A stretch of DNA of 26,306 nt from an uncultured Clostridia bacterium (GCA_934167685.1 CAKPLQ010000019.1:1-26306), one strand, 5' to 3'. Positions 16,067 through 23,696 are shown, counted from the first letter of the stretch. Notes: a model not told the origin generated them from the sequence alone. Numbers and translations: made by a program.

Positions 16067-18364
16067 TTAGATTATACCTTCTTTTACAGTGTATTCTAAT
16101 ACATTAATTGTCTTTATAATTAATTTTGAAGCAATATCTTCACTGTCTTCTAATTTACCTATTCTAATTACCTTTTTGTTATCTAATGTTATATCTGTAT
16201 CAAGTATATCAGCCAATATTCTAGTATCTTTATCCATTCCTACTGGCAAAGTTTTATTTTGATTATCATAATATACACAATTTGAAAATGCAACTGCACT
16301 TACTCCTTTTTTAAAATTCATTTTATATAAATTAACTTTTCCACTTTCAGTTTCTATAAGTGCATTCTCTATTTCTTTTTCTAGATTTAAATTAAATACA
16401 TTAAATTCATTTGTATCTATATTTTCCTCATCTTCTACCCATTTGTATCCACAAACATCTTGTTGTAATTTATTTTTAGTAATGGCTTCTTCTATTATCT
16501 CTATGGCATTATTCATAATTGCTTTATATTCTACAGTTTTCATGTTTTTAACAATTCTTAAAATTGAATATTTATTTTTCGGATGTTCTCTATGTGTTTT
16601 ATTTGCTAATTTGGTAATCTTTCTTGTATCTTCGGCTAATCCTCCAAATATGTCTACAACATCTTCTTCTGTTAAATCTTTTTCATTTTGTAAATCTTTT
16701 TTTATTTTTTTTAGATATTGCTCCAATTCTTTCGGTGCTAAAGAATCTGTTTTAAGTTTATTCATTACTTCTATTTGTTCTGTAGTTGTTAGATAGATGT
16801 TATCTAATTCTTCCTTTGTATAAATTCTTCTTTGAACATCATCCATCTTTGCTCCAAATTCCTCGAAATCTTCTTCATAATCGAAAATCTTTGAATGTGG
16901 CTTTATATTTATTACCTCTTCTTCTCCTTCTTCTAGAGCTTGCACTTCATCTTTATTGCTATATTTCCAAAATTCAAATATACTTTTTTTATGGCTATCA
17001 ATTTCTTCTATAAATGCTGTGGCATTTTCAATCTTTTTTACTAAATTTAGATTTCGTAATTTTAGAGCATTTATATCCATTTTGGTATTTTTTAGATTTG
17101 TTTCTTTTTCATTAGCTTCTTTTCCTTTTTGGATTAGTTCTTCTAATGTATATTGAACTTTTAATTTTTCTTCTGCCATTTCTTCTATATTGGGACTCTC
17201 TTCTGTTTCATCTATTTCTTCATTCTCTTTTATTTTACTCTTTTTTCCACTATATTTGAAAAAATATTTTACCTTTCCGAAAAAAGTTTTCTTACATTCT
17301 AAGTATGTTGAAATTTGTTTTTCTTTGCTTAAATATTCTATATCAAGGTCTTTGGATTGTTTTTTTAATTTAATTAATTTTCCCTGTAATGAATTATTTT
17401 CTTTTATTGCCTTTTTTTCAATATTTACTAATCTCTGATATTCAACATTAACCCAATCACTTAGTTCATCATATTTCATTAATTTATTATTATAATAAAA
17501 TTCTATACTTCCCAATTTATCTATCCTAGTTTCAAACTGATAATACATAGATAATTCTGATTGTATAATAAATAATGCCTTAACTAATTTAAAAAACTTA
17601 TTTGCTTCTATTTTGTTTGAAAGCTTTACTTTATAGTCTGATTTTATGTTTCCATATACTTCGGTTTCTCCAACAATCTGTAAACTTGCTTTGTCTGTCT
17701 TATCATATACTTCATATATTGAAGGCCAATCTTTAGTAAATAACCATAAATAATTTTCTAAACTTTGTATCTCAGTTTTATTTAGCAATTCTCTACTATA
17801 CTCTGTATTACTGATTGGAACAAATATTTTTCCTGCTTTCTTTTTTTCTATCTGCTTTTTTAATACATAAAAAAATGTTGAATAATCCTTATCCTCTGTT
17901 GGAACTATCATAAAATACTGGTCTGATGCTTCTGCATAATATATTTGCCATAGATAATTTCCTGAATATCTTACTTTGAATGGAATTTTTTTATTTATTA
18001 ACTGCTGTTCTTTTTCTATTTTCTCAATGTTTTCGATTTTTACATCTTCTAACATTTTTAAAAAGATTTCATTTTTATGCTTTTTATCTTCATTTTTACT
18101 ATTTGGGTCTAAATAATCAGCTAATGGGCTTGATTTTGCATATTTTTCTTTTACGTCTTCTAATCTATTTGTTGGTGATAATAATATTTGTATTTCTTTT
18201 GGAGACACAAACCTATACTGCCTATATTTTTTCTCATCAAAACTTGAATTTGGTCTAAATTTTAAATCCTCTACTAACTCCAAAGTTTTGGGAATATTAT
18301 CTAAGTCTAAACCAATATATTCTAATTTTTTCTTTATCTCTTGAGTCTTATTATTTTTTTCCAA
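16067..18364 (-). CDS. large unrecognised coiled-coil protein upstream of era (TTG start)
   Basis: I do not recognise this protein. It is soluble in appearance, with no signal peptide or membrane helix, and very rich in Lys, Glu, Asn and Ile. An N-terminal part (to about residue 300) looks globular with many aromatic residues. It is followed by two coiled-coil stretches (about 310-360 and 400-455) separated by a basic patch near F-F-G-K-V-K-Y-F-F-K and an acidic run, then a mixed C-terminal part of about 200 residues. No ATPase motif or catalytic signature was found. The open frame extends to a TTG at 18382, but the TTG at 18364 has an AAGGAG 7 bases upstream, so I use that start (765 residues). 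It is 18 bases ahead of era and probably co-transcribed with it. A structural, scaffold or ribosome-related role are all possible. Confidence 0.75.
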   Translation of the reverse strand: MEKNNKTQEIKKKLEYIGLDLDNIPKTLELVEDLKFRPNSSFDEKKYRQYRFVSPKEIQILLSPTNRLEDVKEKYAKSSPLADYLDPNSKNEDKKHKNEIFLKMLEDVKIENIEKIEKEQQLINKKIPFKVRYSGNYLWQIYYAEASDQYFMIVPTEDKDYSTFFYVLKKQIEKKKAGKIFVPISNTEYSRELLNKTEIQSLENYLWLFTKDWPSIYEVYDKTDKASLQIVGETEVYGNIKSDYKVKLSNKIEANKFFKLVKALFIIQSELSMYYQFETRIDKLGSIEFYYNNKLMKYDELSDWVNVEYQRLVNIEKKAIKENNSLQGKLIKLKKQSKDLDIEYLSKEKQISTYLECKKTFFGKVKYFFKYSGKKSKIKENEEIDETEESPNIEEMAEEKLKVQYTLEELIQKGKEANEKETNLKNTKMDINALKLRNLNLVKKIENATAFIEEIDSHKKSIFEFWKYSNKDEVQALEEGEEEVINIKPHSKIFDYEEDFEEFGAKMDDVQRRIYTKEELDNIYLTTTEQIEVMNKLKTDSLAPKELEQYLKKIKKDLQNEKDLTEEDVVDIFGGLAEDTRKITKLANKTHREHPKNKYSILRIVKNMKTVEYKAIMNNAIEIIEEAITKNKLQQDVCGYKWVEDEENIDTNEFNVFNLNLEKEIENALIETESGKVNLYKMNFKKGVSAVAFSNCVYYDNQNKTLPVGMDKDTRILADILDTDITLDNKKVIRIGKLEDSEDIASKLIIKTINVLEYTVKEGII

Positions 18365-18399
18365 AGTAGTTTCTCCTTCCAATCCTTTTATTCTTATAT

Positions 18400-18428
18400 A
18401 TTTTACTATGCAAAGTAAAAAATAGCAA
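18400..18428 (-). promoter_or_regulatory. possible promoter of the coiled-coil-era-yqzL-recO operon
   Basis: On the minus strand TTGCTA (18423-18428) and TAAAAT (18400-18405) are 17 bases apart and end 36 bases before the chosen TTG start. The -35-like box lies within one arm of the hairpin at 18418-18447. The match to consensus is moderate, so this is tentative. Confidence 0.4.
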
Positions 18429-18447
18429 GATTTTTCCTGCTATTTTT
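18418..18447. terminator. hairpin between the divergent era operon and tRNA-Met
   Basis: Two perfect 10-base arms (18418-18427 and 18438-18447, core TAGCA/TGCTA extended by A/T pairs) enclose a 10-base loop. On the plus strand the right arm runs straight into more T residues. It sits between the start of the era operon and the tRNA promoter, so it could stop stray transcripts from either side. Confidence 0.55.
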
Positions 18448-18466
18448 ATTTTTTTTAGAATACCTA

Positions 18467-18495
18467 TTGACAAAAGTGGAAATACCTATTATAAT
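18467..18495 (+). promoter_or_regulatory. consensus promoter of tRNA-Met, with 10-base direct repeat
   Basis: A perfect TTGACA (18467-18472) and a perfect TATAAT (18490-18495) are separated by 17 bases and lie 18 bases before the tRNA. The sequence AATACCTATT occurs twice, at 18459-18468 and 18481-18490, so one copy runs into the -35 box and the other into the -10 box. Confidence 0.85.
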
Positions 18496-18513
18496 AAGTA
18501 AAGTTTCAAATAT

Positions 18514-18590
18514 GGCGAAGTAGCTCAGTTGGCTAGAGCATCCGGTTCATACCCGGCAGGTCGTAGGTTCAAGTCCCACCTTCGCTACCA
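18514..18590 (+). tRNA. tRNA-Met (anticodon CAT), elongator type
   Basis: The 77-base gene folds as a cloverleaf: acceptor stem GGCGAAG with CTTCGCT, D stem GCTC/GAGC, anticodon loop TTCATAC, T loop TTCAAGT, and an encoded CCA at 18588-18590. The anticodon is CAT. The stem lacks the three G-C pairs of initiator tRNA, and the acceptor stem has a paired first base, so it is not the initiator. The body closely resembles bacillar elongator tRNA-Met rather than the lysidine-modified tRNA-Ile. Two mismatches are visible: T-C at the top of the anticodon stem (27-43) and A-C inside the T stem (51-63). It is the only RNA gene found. Confidence 0.93.
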
Positions 18591-18626
18591 AAATAAGATA
18601 AAGAGCAAATCTTTATCTTATTTTTT
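18591..18626. terminator. strong bidirectional terminator between tRNA-Met and the Cys-rich protein gene
   Basis: A perfect 14-base stem (18591-18604 with 18610-18623) closes on a 5-base loop and is followed on the plus strand by a run of T. It begins directly after the tRNA CCA. On the minus strand the arm also ends in TTATTT, so it can stop transcripts of the convergent gene that ends at 18634 before they run antisense through the tRNA. Confidence 0.85.
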
Positions 18627-18633
18627 ATTTCTT

Positions 18634-19149
18634 CTAATATCTTCTTCTATATCCTCTACAATTACAAGAATAAGAAGTTGTATTTGTATTTATATTATTG
18701 TTCGTAGTCGCATCTGATAATAATGTATTCACACCAGTTCTTCCACTATTACAACAACAATCATTGTCTTCATCATAACAATTTATAGAATTTCCATTGA
18801 TACTAGCAACAACTTCACCATTACTATTAATTATTCTAAGGTTGCTATTTGTATTTTCGTTGTTATTATTGTTATTCTCTTCATATGGATTATGGCAATT
18901 TAAACAACTATTATTTCTAAAAAAACAACAACTTTTAAATAAACAATCTAAAAATGCAGATACAAATGCTACTATTCCTAATATTATCGCTAAAATAACC
19001 AATGTTAAGTTTGATAAAATTATTGCAACTAATAATGCAATGGAAAAAAATATAAATCCAACTAATAATGGACAGCGGACTAATCTGTTAATAAATATAG
19101 CTAATACTATTGTTACAAGTATTACAGCTAAAAAAATAAGTATATTCAT
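18634..19149 (-). CDS. small membrane protein with Cys/Asn-rich tail
   Basis: The N-terminal 75 residues contain three hydrophobic helices with very short turns (R-L-V-R-C-P-L between the first two), a layout reminiscent of DUF2651-like small membrane proteins. Then follows a tail of about 95 residues that is rich in Cys and Asn: about 12 Cys in the whole protein, including C-C and C-C-C runs, an Asn run of six, and the basic end C-N-C-R-G-Y-R-R-R-Y. Such tails recall spore-coat or metal-binding proteins, but no known domain is evident. The frame has a first ATG at 19158, but GGAAAGG lies right against it and 9 bases before the ATG at 19149, so I choose 19149 (171 residues). It follows truA on the same strand after about 70 bases, with no clear terminator between them. 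Confidence 0.72.
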   Translation of the reverse strand: MNILIFLAVILVTIVLAIFINRLVRCPLLVGFIFFSIALLVAIILSNLTLVILAIILGIVAFVSAFLDCLFKSCCFFRNNSCLNCHNPYEENNNNNNENTNSNLRIINSNGEVVASINGNSINCYDEDNDCCCNSGRTGVNTLLSDATTNNNINTNTTSYSCNCRGYRRRY

Positions 19150-19220
19150 ATATATCATCCTTTCCTGATAAATCAGTATGTTTTCGTTATATATTATGAA
19201 TATACTTATTTTTTGGTTAC

Positions 19221-19958
19221 TTATTGATACATTACCTTCATCAAATACAATCCATTAGGAGGTAACGTTTTTCCGGCATTTTCTCTTCTTTGCATTTTTA
19301 TTATTTCTGGAATTTCATTAGGCTCAATCTTACCAATTCCCACATCCACTAATGTTCCTGCAATTATTCTTACCATATTATATAAAAAGCCATTTCCTGT
19401 AAGTTCTATAAATACTCTATCTCCTTCATCATATACTTCGGCATTATAAATTGTTCTAACACTGCTCTTGCTACTTGTTCCACTTGCTTTAAATGCTTTA
19501 AAATCATGTTCTCCCTCAAAATATTTTACTGCCTTTTTCATTTTTTCTACATCTAATTTTTGAGGTATATGCGTTTCTAAATTTCTATAAATCGCAGTTC
19601 CTTCTGGTGAATTATTTATAACGTATCTATATGTTTTTTTCTTACAATTTAACCTACTATGAAATCTTTCGTCAACTTCTTCTGCTTTTTTAATAACTAT
19701 TGATTTTTTTAATTTAGAATTAATTGCTATTGCAAATTTTTCTATTGGTATCTGCGAATTTGTTTTAAAATTAGCAACTTGTCCAAAAGCATGTACTCCT
19801 GCATCAGTTCTTCCTGAAGCATTTAATTCAACATCTTCTCCTGTAATCTGCTTAATAGCTTGCTCTATAGTCCCTTGTATATTTAGTTTATTAGGCTGTT
19901 TCTGCCATCCATTAAAGTCTTTTCCATCATATTCTATTGTTAATTTTATATTTCTCAT
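19221..19958 (-). CDS. truA: tRNA pseudouridine(38-40) synthase TruA
   Basis: The 245-residue protein has the TruA signature A-S-G-R-T-D-A-G-V-H-A-F-G-Q near residue 50, with the catalytic Asp in R-T-D-A-G. It also has Y-D-G-K-D-F-N-G-W-Q-K-Q at the N-terminus and G-N-G-F-L-Y-N-M-V-R-I-I-A-G near residue 190. TruA isomerises uridines 38-40 in the anticodon arm of many tRNAs and steadies the reading frame. Length is typical for the Bacillota enzyme. In many relatives truA closes the ribosomal-protein/ecf operon; here it follows cdaA by 32 bases. An AAAGGAAAG ribosome binding site precedes the ATG. Confidence 0.96.
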   Translation of the reverse strand: MRNIKLTIEYDGKDFNGWQKQPNKLNIQGTIEQAIKQITGEDVELNASGRTDAGVHAFGQVANFKTNSQIPIEKFAIAINSKLKKSIVIKKAEEVDERFHSRLNCKKKTYRYVINNSPEGTAIYRNLETHIPQKLDVEKMKKAVKYFEGEHDFKAFKASGTSSKSSVRTIYNAEVYDEGDRVFIELTGNGFLYNMVRIIAGTLVDVGIGKIEPNEIPEIIKMQRRENAGKTLPPNGLYLMKVMYQ

Positions 19959-19990
19959 TTCTTTCCTTTCATATTAGTCAAAAAGATGGC

Positions 19991-20917
19991 TTACTTTGCC
20001 ACCTTTTCTTTTTTGTTAAAAATTCTCTTTATTTCTTCTTTTATATTTTTCTTTTCTTTTTTTGCTTTAGCCTCATTTAATCGTTTTGTAACTATATTAC
20101 TGATTAATATCTTTTTCAAAGCATCTTCTCTTACATCTGCTATTAGAGTTCCATCTTTTGCAATTGAAACTTTTCCTGTTTCTTCAGAAACTATTATTGC
20201 AATACTATCTGATTCTTTTGATATTCCAATTCCTGCTCTATGGCGGGTTCCCAGTTCCTTAGCAATATCTTGATCACTTGCTAAAGGAAGCATACATGCC
20301 GCTGCGGCAATTTTATTATTACTTATTATAACAGCTCCATCATGTAATGGCGTATTTGGAACAAATATGTTTACCAATAATTGTGGTGATACTTCCGCAT
20401 CCATTGGAATTCCTGTTGCTATTATGTCTTTTATTTGAATATCTCTTTCTATTACAATTAATGCCCCTGTTCTTTTTTGAGCTAGTTCATATACTGCAAT
20501 AACTACTTTATATATATCTTCTTTGGTCTTCGTAATTATATCTTTATCAAATCCAAAAAATCTAGAAAATTTATTAGTTCCTCCAAGCTGTTCTAGTGCA
20601 CGCCTTATTTCTGGTTGGAATATAATTATTATAAGTATTACTCCCCAATCCATTACAGTAGATAAAATATAATTTAATATATGTAAATTTAGTATTCCAC
20701 TCACTGCTGTTGCAATTACCAAAAAAGCTATTCCTTTTACTAGTTGCCAAGCTCTAGAATCTTTGACTATTCGTAATAATTCATATGCTAAAAATATAAC
20801 TATTGCTATATCTAATATTAAAGAAATTAATTTTACTGGATATTCTTGATACATTTTTATATATGTTAGTATATTTTGTTCATAAAAATTATTTAACACT
20901 ACTCCTATATTATTCAT
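19991..20917 (-). CDS. cdaA: diadenylate cyclase CdaA (c-di-AMP synthase)
   Basis: The 308-residue protein has three N-terminal membrane helices (about residues 30-48, 58-76 and 80-100) and a DisA_N-type cyclase domain with L-H-D-G-A-V-I-I (DGA at 193-195) and G-T-R-H-R-A-G at 223-229, the two motifs that hold ATP and metal. It joins two ATP molecules into c-di-AMP, the second messenger that controls potassium and osmolyte uptake and is essential in many Bacillota. After residue 270 it has a Lys/Glu-rich extension of about 38 residues, longer than I expect for the family. cdaR and glmM, the usual next genes, are absent; truA follows. Upstream is a 53-residue membrane protein gene. Confidence 0.95.
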   Translation of the reverse strand: MNNIGVVLNNFYEQNILTYIKMYQEYPVKLISLILDIAIVIFLAYELLRIVKDSRAWQLVKGIAFLVIATAVSGILNLHILNYILSTVMDWGVILIIIIFQPEIRRALEQLGGTNKFSRFFGFDKDIITKTKEDIYKVVIAVYELAQKRTGALIVIERDIQIKDIIATGIPMDAEVSPQLLVNIFVPNTPLHDGAVIISNNKIAAAACMLPLASDQDIAKELGTRHRAGIGISKESDSIAIIVSEETGKVSIAKDGTLIADVREDALKKILISNIVTKRLNEAKAKKEKKNIKEEIKRIFNKKEKVAK

Positions 20918-20951
20918 TTATTTTTTCTCCTCTTACGTTATATTCTGTCAA

Positions 20952-21113
20952 CTATCTTACACTTGAAACCACAAAATATATACATGTTGAGCAAGATGCT
21001 AAAATCATTAAAACTAATAAAAATACTGCCATTATTTTTGAAGCAATTCTACTTTTATCTATTTTAACTTTTACTTTTGTTTGTTCTTGTTTTTCTTTTT
21101 TATCTTTTTTCAT
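20952..21113 (-). CDS. 53-residue single-pass membrane protein upstream of cdaA
   Basis: The frame starts with ATG at 21113, has GGAAG 7 bases upstream and ends with TAG at 20954-20952. The first 26 residues are strongly charged and mostly basic (M-K-K-D-K-K-E-K-Q-E-Q-T-K-V-K), then comes one hydrophobic helix (about residues 28-50) containing A-S-C-S-T-C, and a short end S-S-V-R. By the positive-inside rule the basic part should be cytoplasmic. I do not recognise a family. It lies between the pyrimidine-nucleoside phosphorylase gene and cdaA on the same strand, 34 bases before cdaA, and probably shares their transcript. In many Bacillota a membrane regulator (CdaR) is encoded next to cdaA, but this protein has no YbbR domains, so equivalence is only a guess. 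Confidence 0.65.
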   Translation of the reverse strand: MKKDKKEKQEQTKVKVKIDKSRIASKIMAVFLLVLMILASCSTCIYFVVSSVR

Positions 21114-21194
21114 TGTTTGTCTTCCTTTCTTTTGAAATTATATTTTTTACACAATCTTATTATAACATAAAATTCTTTTTTTGCAATATGTAAA

Positions 21195-22454
21195 CTATAA
21201 TATTTTATATATTTCTAAAATTCTCTTTTCTGCTTCTATTATTTTATTCTCATCATTAGCACAAATATATGCTAAAAAGTCATCTTCTTCTACTTCATCT
21301 CCAACTTTCTTATTTAACACAATTCCAACATCAGCCTCAATTTTGTCATCTTTATTAACTCTACCAGCTCCTAAATAACAAGCCACTTTTCCAATATCTT
21401 CTGCATTTATTTCTTTTACTTTTCCTGTTTTCTTAGTAACTACAGCCAAAGTATATTTTGATTTTTTAAATTTTGTTGTATCTTCTATAAATGATATGTC
21501 TCCACCTTGATTTTCAACCATTTCTACAAATTTATTATATGCCATTCCATTTTCAATATTCTCTAACATCTTTAGTTTGTTTTCTTCTATGTTCTCTCCC
21601 TTTCCTGCTAATTTAAGCATATTTGCGCCAAGTTCTAATACAACCTCTTTTAAATCTTTCGGCATATCTCCTTTTAGAAAATTTATCGCTTCTACTACTT
21701 CTAAAGAATTTCCTATTGCATATCCAAGTGGTTCATCCATAGGTGTTAATACACATCTTACCTCTCTTCCAGCAAGATTTCCAATCCTTATCATTTGTTC
21801 AGCTAGTTTTTGTGCATCTTCTTTATTTTTCATAAATGCCCCTTTTCCAACTGTTACATCTATAACAATCTTGTTTGCCCCACTTGCTATTTTTTTACTC
21901 ATTATGCTTGACGCTATTAGTGGAATATTTTCAACACAAGATATTGTATCTCTTAATGCATATATTTTTTTATCTGCTGGTGCTAAATTCATCGTTTGCC
22001 CTATCATACTAATGCCTACTTTTTTTACATCTTCTATAAATTCCTCTATACTTACATTAGTTTGATATCCAGGTATAGATTCCATTTTATCTACAGTTCC
22101 TCCTGTAAAACCTAAACCCCTTCCTGACATTTTTGCTACAGGTATACCTAATGATGCAATTATTGGTAGTAATATAATGGATACTTTATCTCCTACTCCT
22201 CCAGTACTATGTTTGTCTACAACATTTTCTCCCAAACATGACAAATCCAACACTTTGCCAGAATGTGCCATAGCTAAAGTTAAATCTGTTATTTCTCTAT
22301 CGTTCATGCCATTTATATATATTGCCATTATTAATGCTGATGCTTGATAATCTTGAATATTTCCTTCTGTATATTCTTTTATAAAATATTCTATTTCTTC
22401 TTTGCTTAATTCTTTTGCATCTCTCTTTTTTGCAATTATATCTAATATATTCAT
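21195..22454 (-). CDS. pdp: pyrimidine-nucleoside phosphorylase
   Basis: The 419-residue protein has the thymidine/pyrimidine phosphorylase motifs: K-H-S-T-G-G-V-G-D-K for phosphate binding (about residues 81-90), S-G-R-G-L-G-F-T-G-G-T-V-D-K for the conserved family signature (about 114-127), then R-D-T and K-K-I-A-S-G-A for pyrimidine contacts. It cleaves uridine, thymidine or deoxyuridine with phosphate to base plus (deoxy)ribose-1-phosphate in salvage and catabolism. The N-terminal helical domain includes the E-I-E-Y-F-I-K-E-Y segment typical of the fold. It is about 15 residues shorter at the C-terminus than the usual 433. It follows rnhB by 15 bases. Uridine versus thymidine preference cannot be told with confidence. 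Confidence 0.93.
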   Translation of the reverse strand: MNILDIIAKKRDAKELSKEEIEYFIKEYTEGNIQDYQASALIMAIYINGMNDREITDLTLAMAHSGKVLDLSCLGENVVDKHSTGGVGDKVSIILLPIIASLGIPVAKMSGRGLGFTGGTVDKMESIPGYQTNVSIEEFIEDVKKVGISMIGQTMNLAPADKKIYALRDTISCVENIPLIASSIMSKKIASGANKIVIDVTVGKGAFMKNKEDAQKLAEQMIRIGNLAGREVRCVLTPMDEPLGYAIGNSLEVVEAINFLKGDMPKDLKEVVLELGANMLKLAGKGENIEENKLKMLENIENGMAYNKFVEMVENQGGDISFIEDTTKFKKSKYTLAVVTKKTGKVKEINAEDIGKVACYLGAGRVNKDDKIEADVGIVLNKKVGDEVEEDDFLAYICANDENKIIEAEKRILEIYKIL

Positions 22455-22469
22455 TTGTGACCTCCTATT

Positions 22470-23114
22470 CTACACAAAATGTGTTGTAAAACTTTTTCTA
22501 TGTATTGGGCAAAGTCCATATTCTTTTATTGCTGCAATATGAGCGGCAGTTCCATATCCTTTATGTTTTTCAAATCCATATTGAGGATACACCTTATCCC
22601 ATTCTCTCATTATTCTATCCCTTGTAACTTTTGCTATAATTGATGCCGCTGCAATTGAATAGCATTTTGCATCACCTTTTATTATTGATTCATATGGTAT
22701 TCCAAGTGTATCAATATGATTAAGTGCATCAACTATTATTAAATCTGGTTTTACTGTTAATTCTTGTAATGACATAGTTAAACCTTTTTTAGTTGCATTT
22801 AATATATTTATTTCATCTATTTCATCTTGCCCTATAATTCCAACACCATAACTTATAGCTTCTTCTAAAATTTGGTCATATAATTTCTCTCTCTTTTTTT
22901 CTGAAACTTTTTTAGAATCATTTACTCCTTCTATCATAGAATCAGCCGGCATTATTACACTTGCAACTACTACTGGCCCTGCAAGAGGTCCTCTCCCTGC
23001 TTCATCTATGCCACATATTGTGTTAAATCCTTTTTTTCTTAATTCTTTTTCTTGTTCTTTTAATAATATTAATCTTGCTTCTTCTTTTTCTTTCACTTTT
23101 TTGCGTCCTTTCAA
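22470..23114 (-). CDS. rnhB: ribonuclease HII
   Basis: The 214-residue protein has the RNase HII signature G-I-D-E-A-G-R-G-P-L-A-G-P near residues 35-47, with the first catalytic Asp and Glu. It also has V-N-D-S-K-K, I-V-D-A-L with the third acidic residue, the K-G-D-A-K motif, A-A-A-S-I-I-A-K-V-T-R-D, and H-R-K-S-F at the end. It cuts at single ribonucleotides in DNA and at RNA-DNA hybrids, starting excision repair of misincorporated ribonucleotides. A charged N-terminal extension of about 33 residues precedes the core, shorter than that of Bacillus. It lies 6 bases behind the pilin-like gene and 15 bases ahead of the phosphorylase gene, so co-transcription is very likely. Confidence 0.96.
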   Translation of the reverse strand: MKGRKKVKEKEEARLILLKEQEKELRKKGFNTICGIDEAGRGPLAGPVVVASVIMPADSMIEGVNDSKKVSEKKREKLYDQILEEAISYGVGIIGQDEIDEINILNATKKGLTMSLQELTVKPDLIIVDALNHIDTLGIPYESIIKGDAKCYSIAAASIIAKVTRDRIMREWDKVYPQYGFEKHKGYGTAAHIAAIKEYGLCPIHRKSFTTHFV

Positions 23115-23120
23115 CTTAAC

Positions 23121-23618
23121 TTATTCATCTATTAATTGTGTTAATGTATATTTTCCATCATATCCTTTTGTATTTATAACTTCTACTTTTATATTATCAA
23201 AATCATATTTAACTATATAATTCCCATATTTCTCTGCATCTACTTCCTTAACACCAATATCTTTTAATACATTTTCATCTAAATAATAATAATTTTCATC
23301 TACAGTTATTCCTTCTGGTATACTTTTTTCTATTTCTGTTCCTTGCACAGGAATTCCTTTCAAATTTTCTTGTTTAACTTCATTAATTTTCGCTAAATCT
23401 TCTTCTTTATTTTTGTCTAAATTAACTGTTTGAAAACATACCTCTTCTAAATTTTTTTTAGTATCTGCTTGAATTAACAACATATCTGTTCTTAAATCTT
23501 GCAATTGATTTTCAACTATCATTTTTTTTACATATTTTACTCCAATAACCGCAACAATTATAATTATAGCAATAATAATTATCAATGTTGGAATTGCTAC
23601 TCCATTTTCACTTTTCAT
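23121..23618 (-). CDS. pilin-like or single-anchor membrane protein
   Basis: The 165-residue protein begins with a short polar leader (M-K-S-E-N-G), then a very hydrophobic Ile-rich helix (about residues 7-28), a K-K-M junction and an amphipathic helix, followed by a soluble domain. This is the layout of type IV pilin-like proteins, with a Gly before the hydrophobic stretch as in prepilin cleavage sites. However, the Glu normally found five residues after the Gly is missing and a Pro sits within the site, so cleavage is unsure. The soluble part has one Cys and repeated Gly-x-Tyr/Val stretches but no known domain that I recognise. It is the first gene after the promoter at 23653-23681 and is followed by rnhB. 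Confidence 0.65.
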   Translation of the reverse strand: MKSENGVAIPTLIIIIAIIIIVAVIGVKYVKKMIVENQLQDLRTDMLLIQADTKKNLEEVCFQTVNLDKNKEEDLAKINEVKQENLKGIPVQGTEIEKSIPEGITVDENYYYLDENVLKDIGVKEVDAEKYGNYIVKYDFDNIKVEVINTKGYDGKYTLTQLIDE

Positions 23619-23652
23619 ATTTAAAAATCCTCTCTAATAATTTTATATTTAT

Positions 23653-23681
23653 ATTATATATGTAGCTAATGCTATTTTCAA
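23653..23681 (-). promoter_or_regulatory. promoter of the pilin-like-rnhB-pdp-cdaA-truA operon
   Basis: On the minus strand TTGAAA (23676-23681) and a perfect TATAAT (23653-23658) are 17 bases apart. The -10 box ends 34 bases before the ATG at 23618, and an AGAGAGGA ribosome binding site lies in the leader. It stands back to back with the htrA promoter region. Confidence 0.72.
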
Positions 23682-23696
23682 GAAAAAATTTAGTTT

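Noticed and set aside
16443..18258. Several plus-strand open frames of 66-117 codons
   Set aside because: They are opposite the large coiled-coil gene and arise from its AT-rich, Lys/Glu-rich codons, which read as Phe/Leu-rich hydrophobic strings on the reverse strand.
18514..18590. tRNA could be initiator Met or lysidine-type Ile
   Set aside because: The anticodon stem lacks the initiator G-C triplet and the first acceptor base is paired; the overall body follows elongator tRNA-Met rather than the CAT tRNA-Ile.
21577..22065. 162-codon open frame on the plus strand
   Set aside because: It lies fully inside the pyrimidine-nucleoside phosphorylase gene on the other strand, has no convincing ribosome binding site and no recognisable protein pattern.
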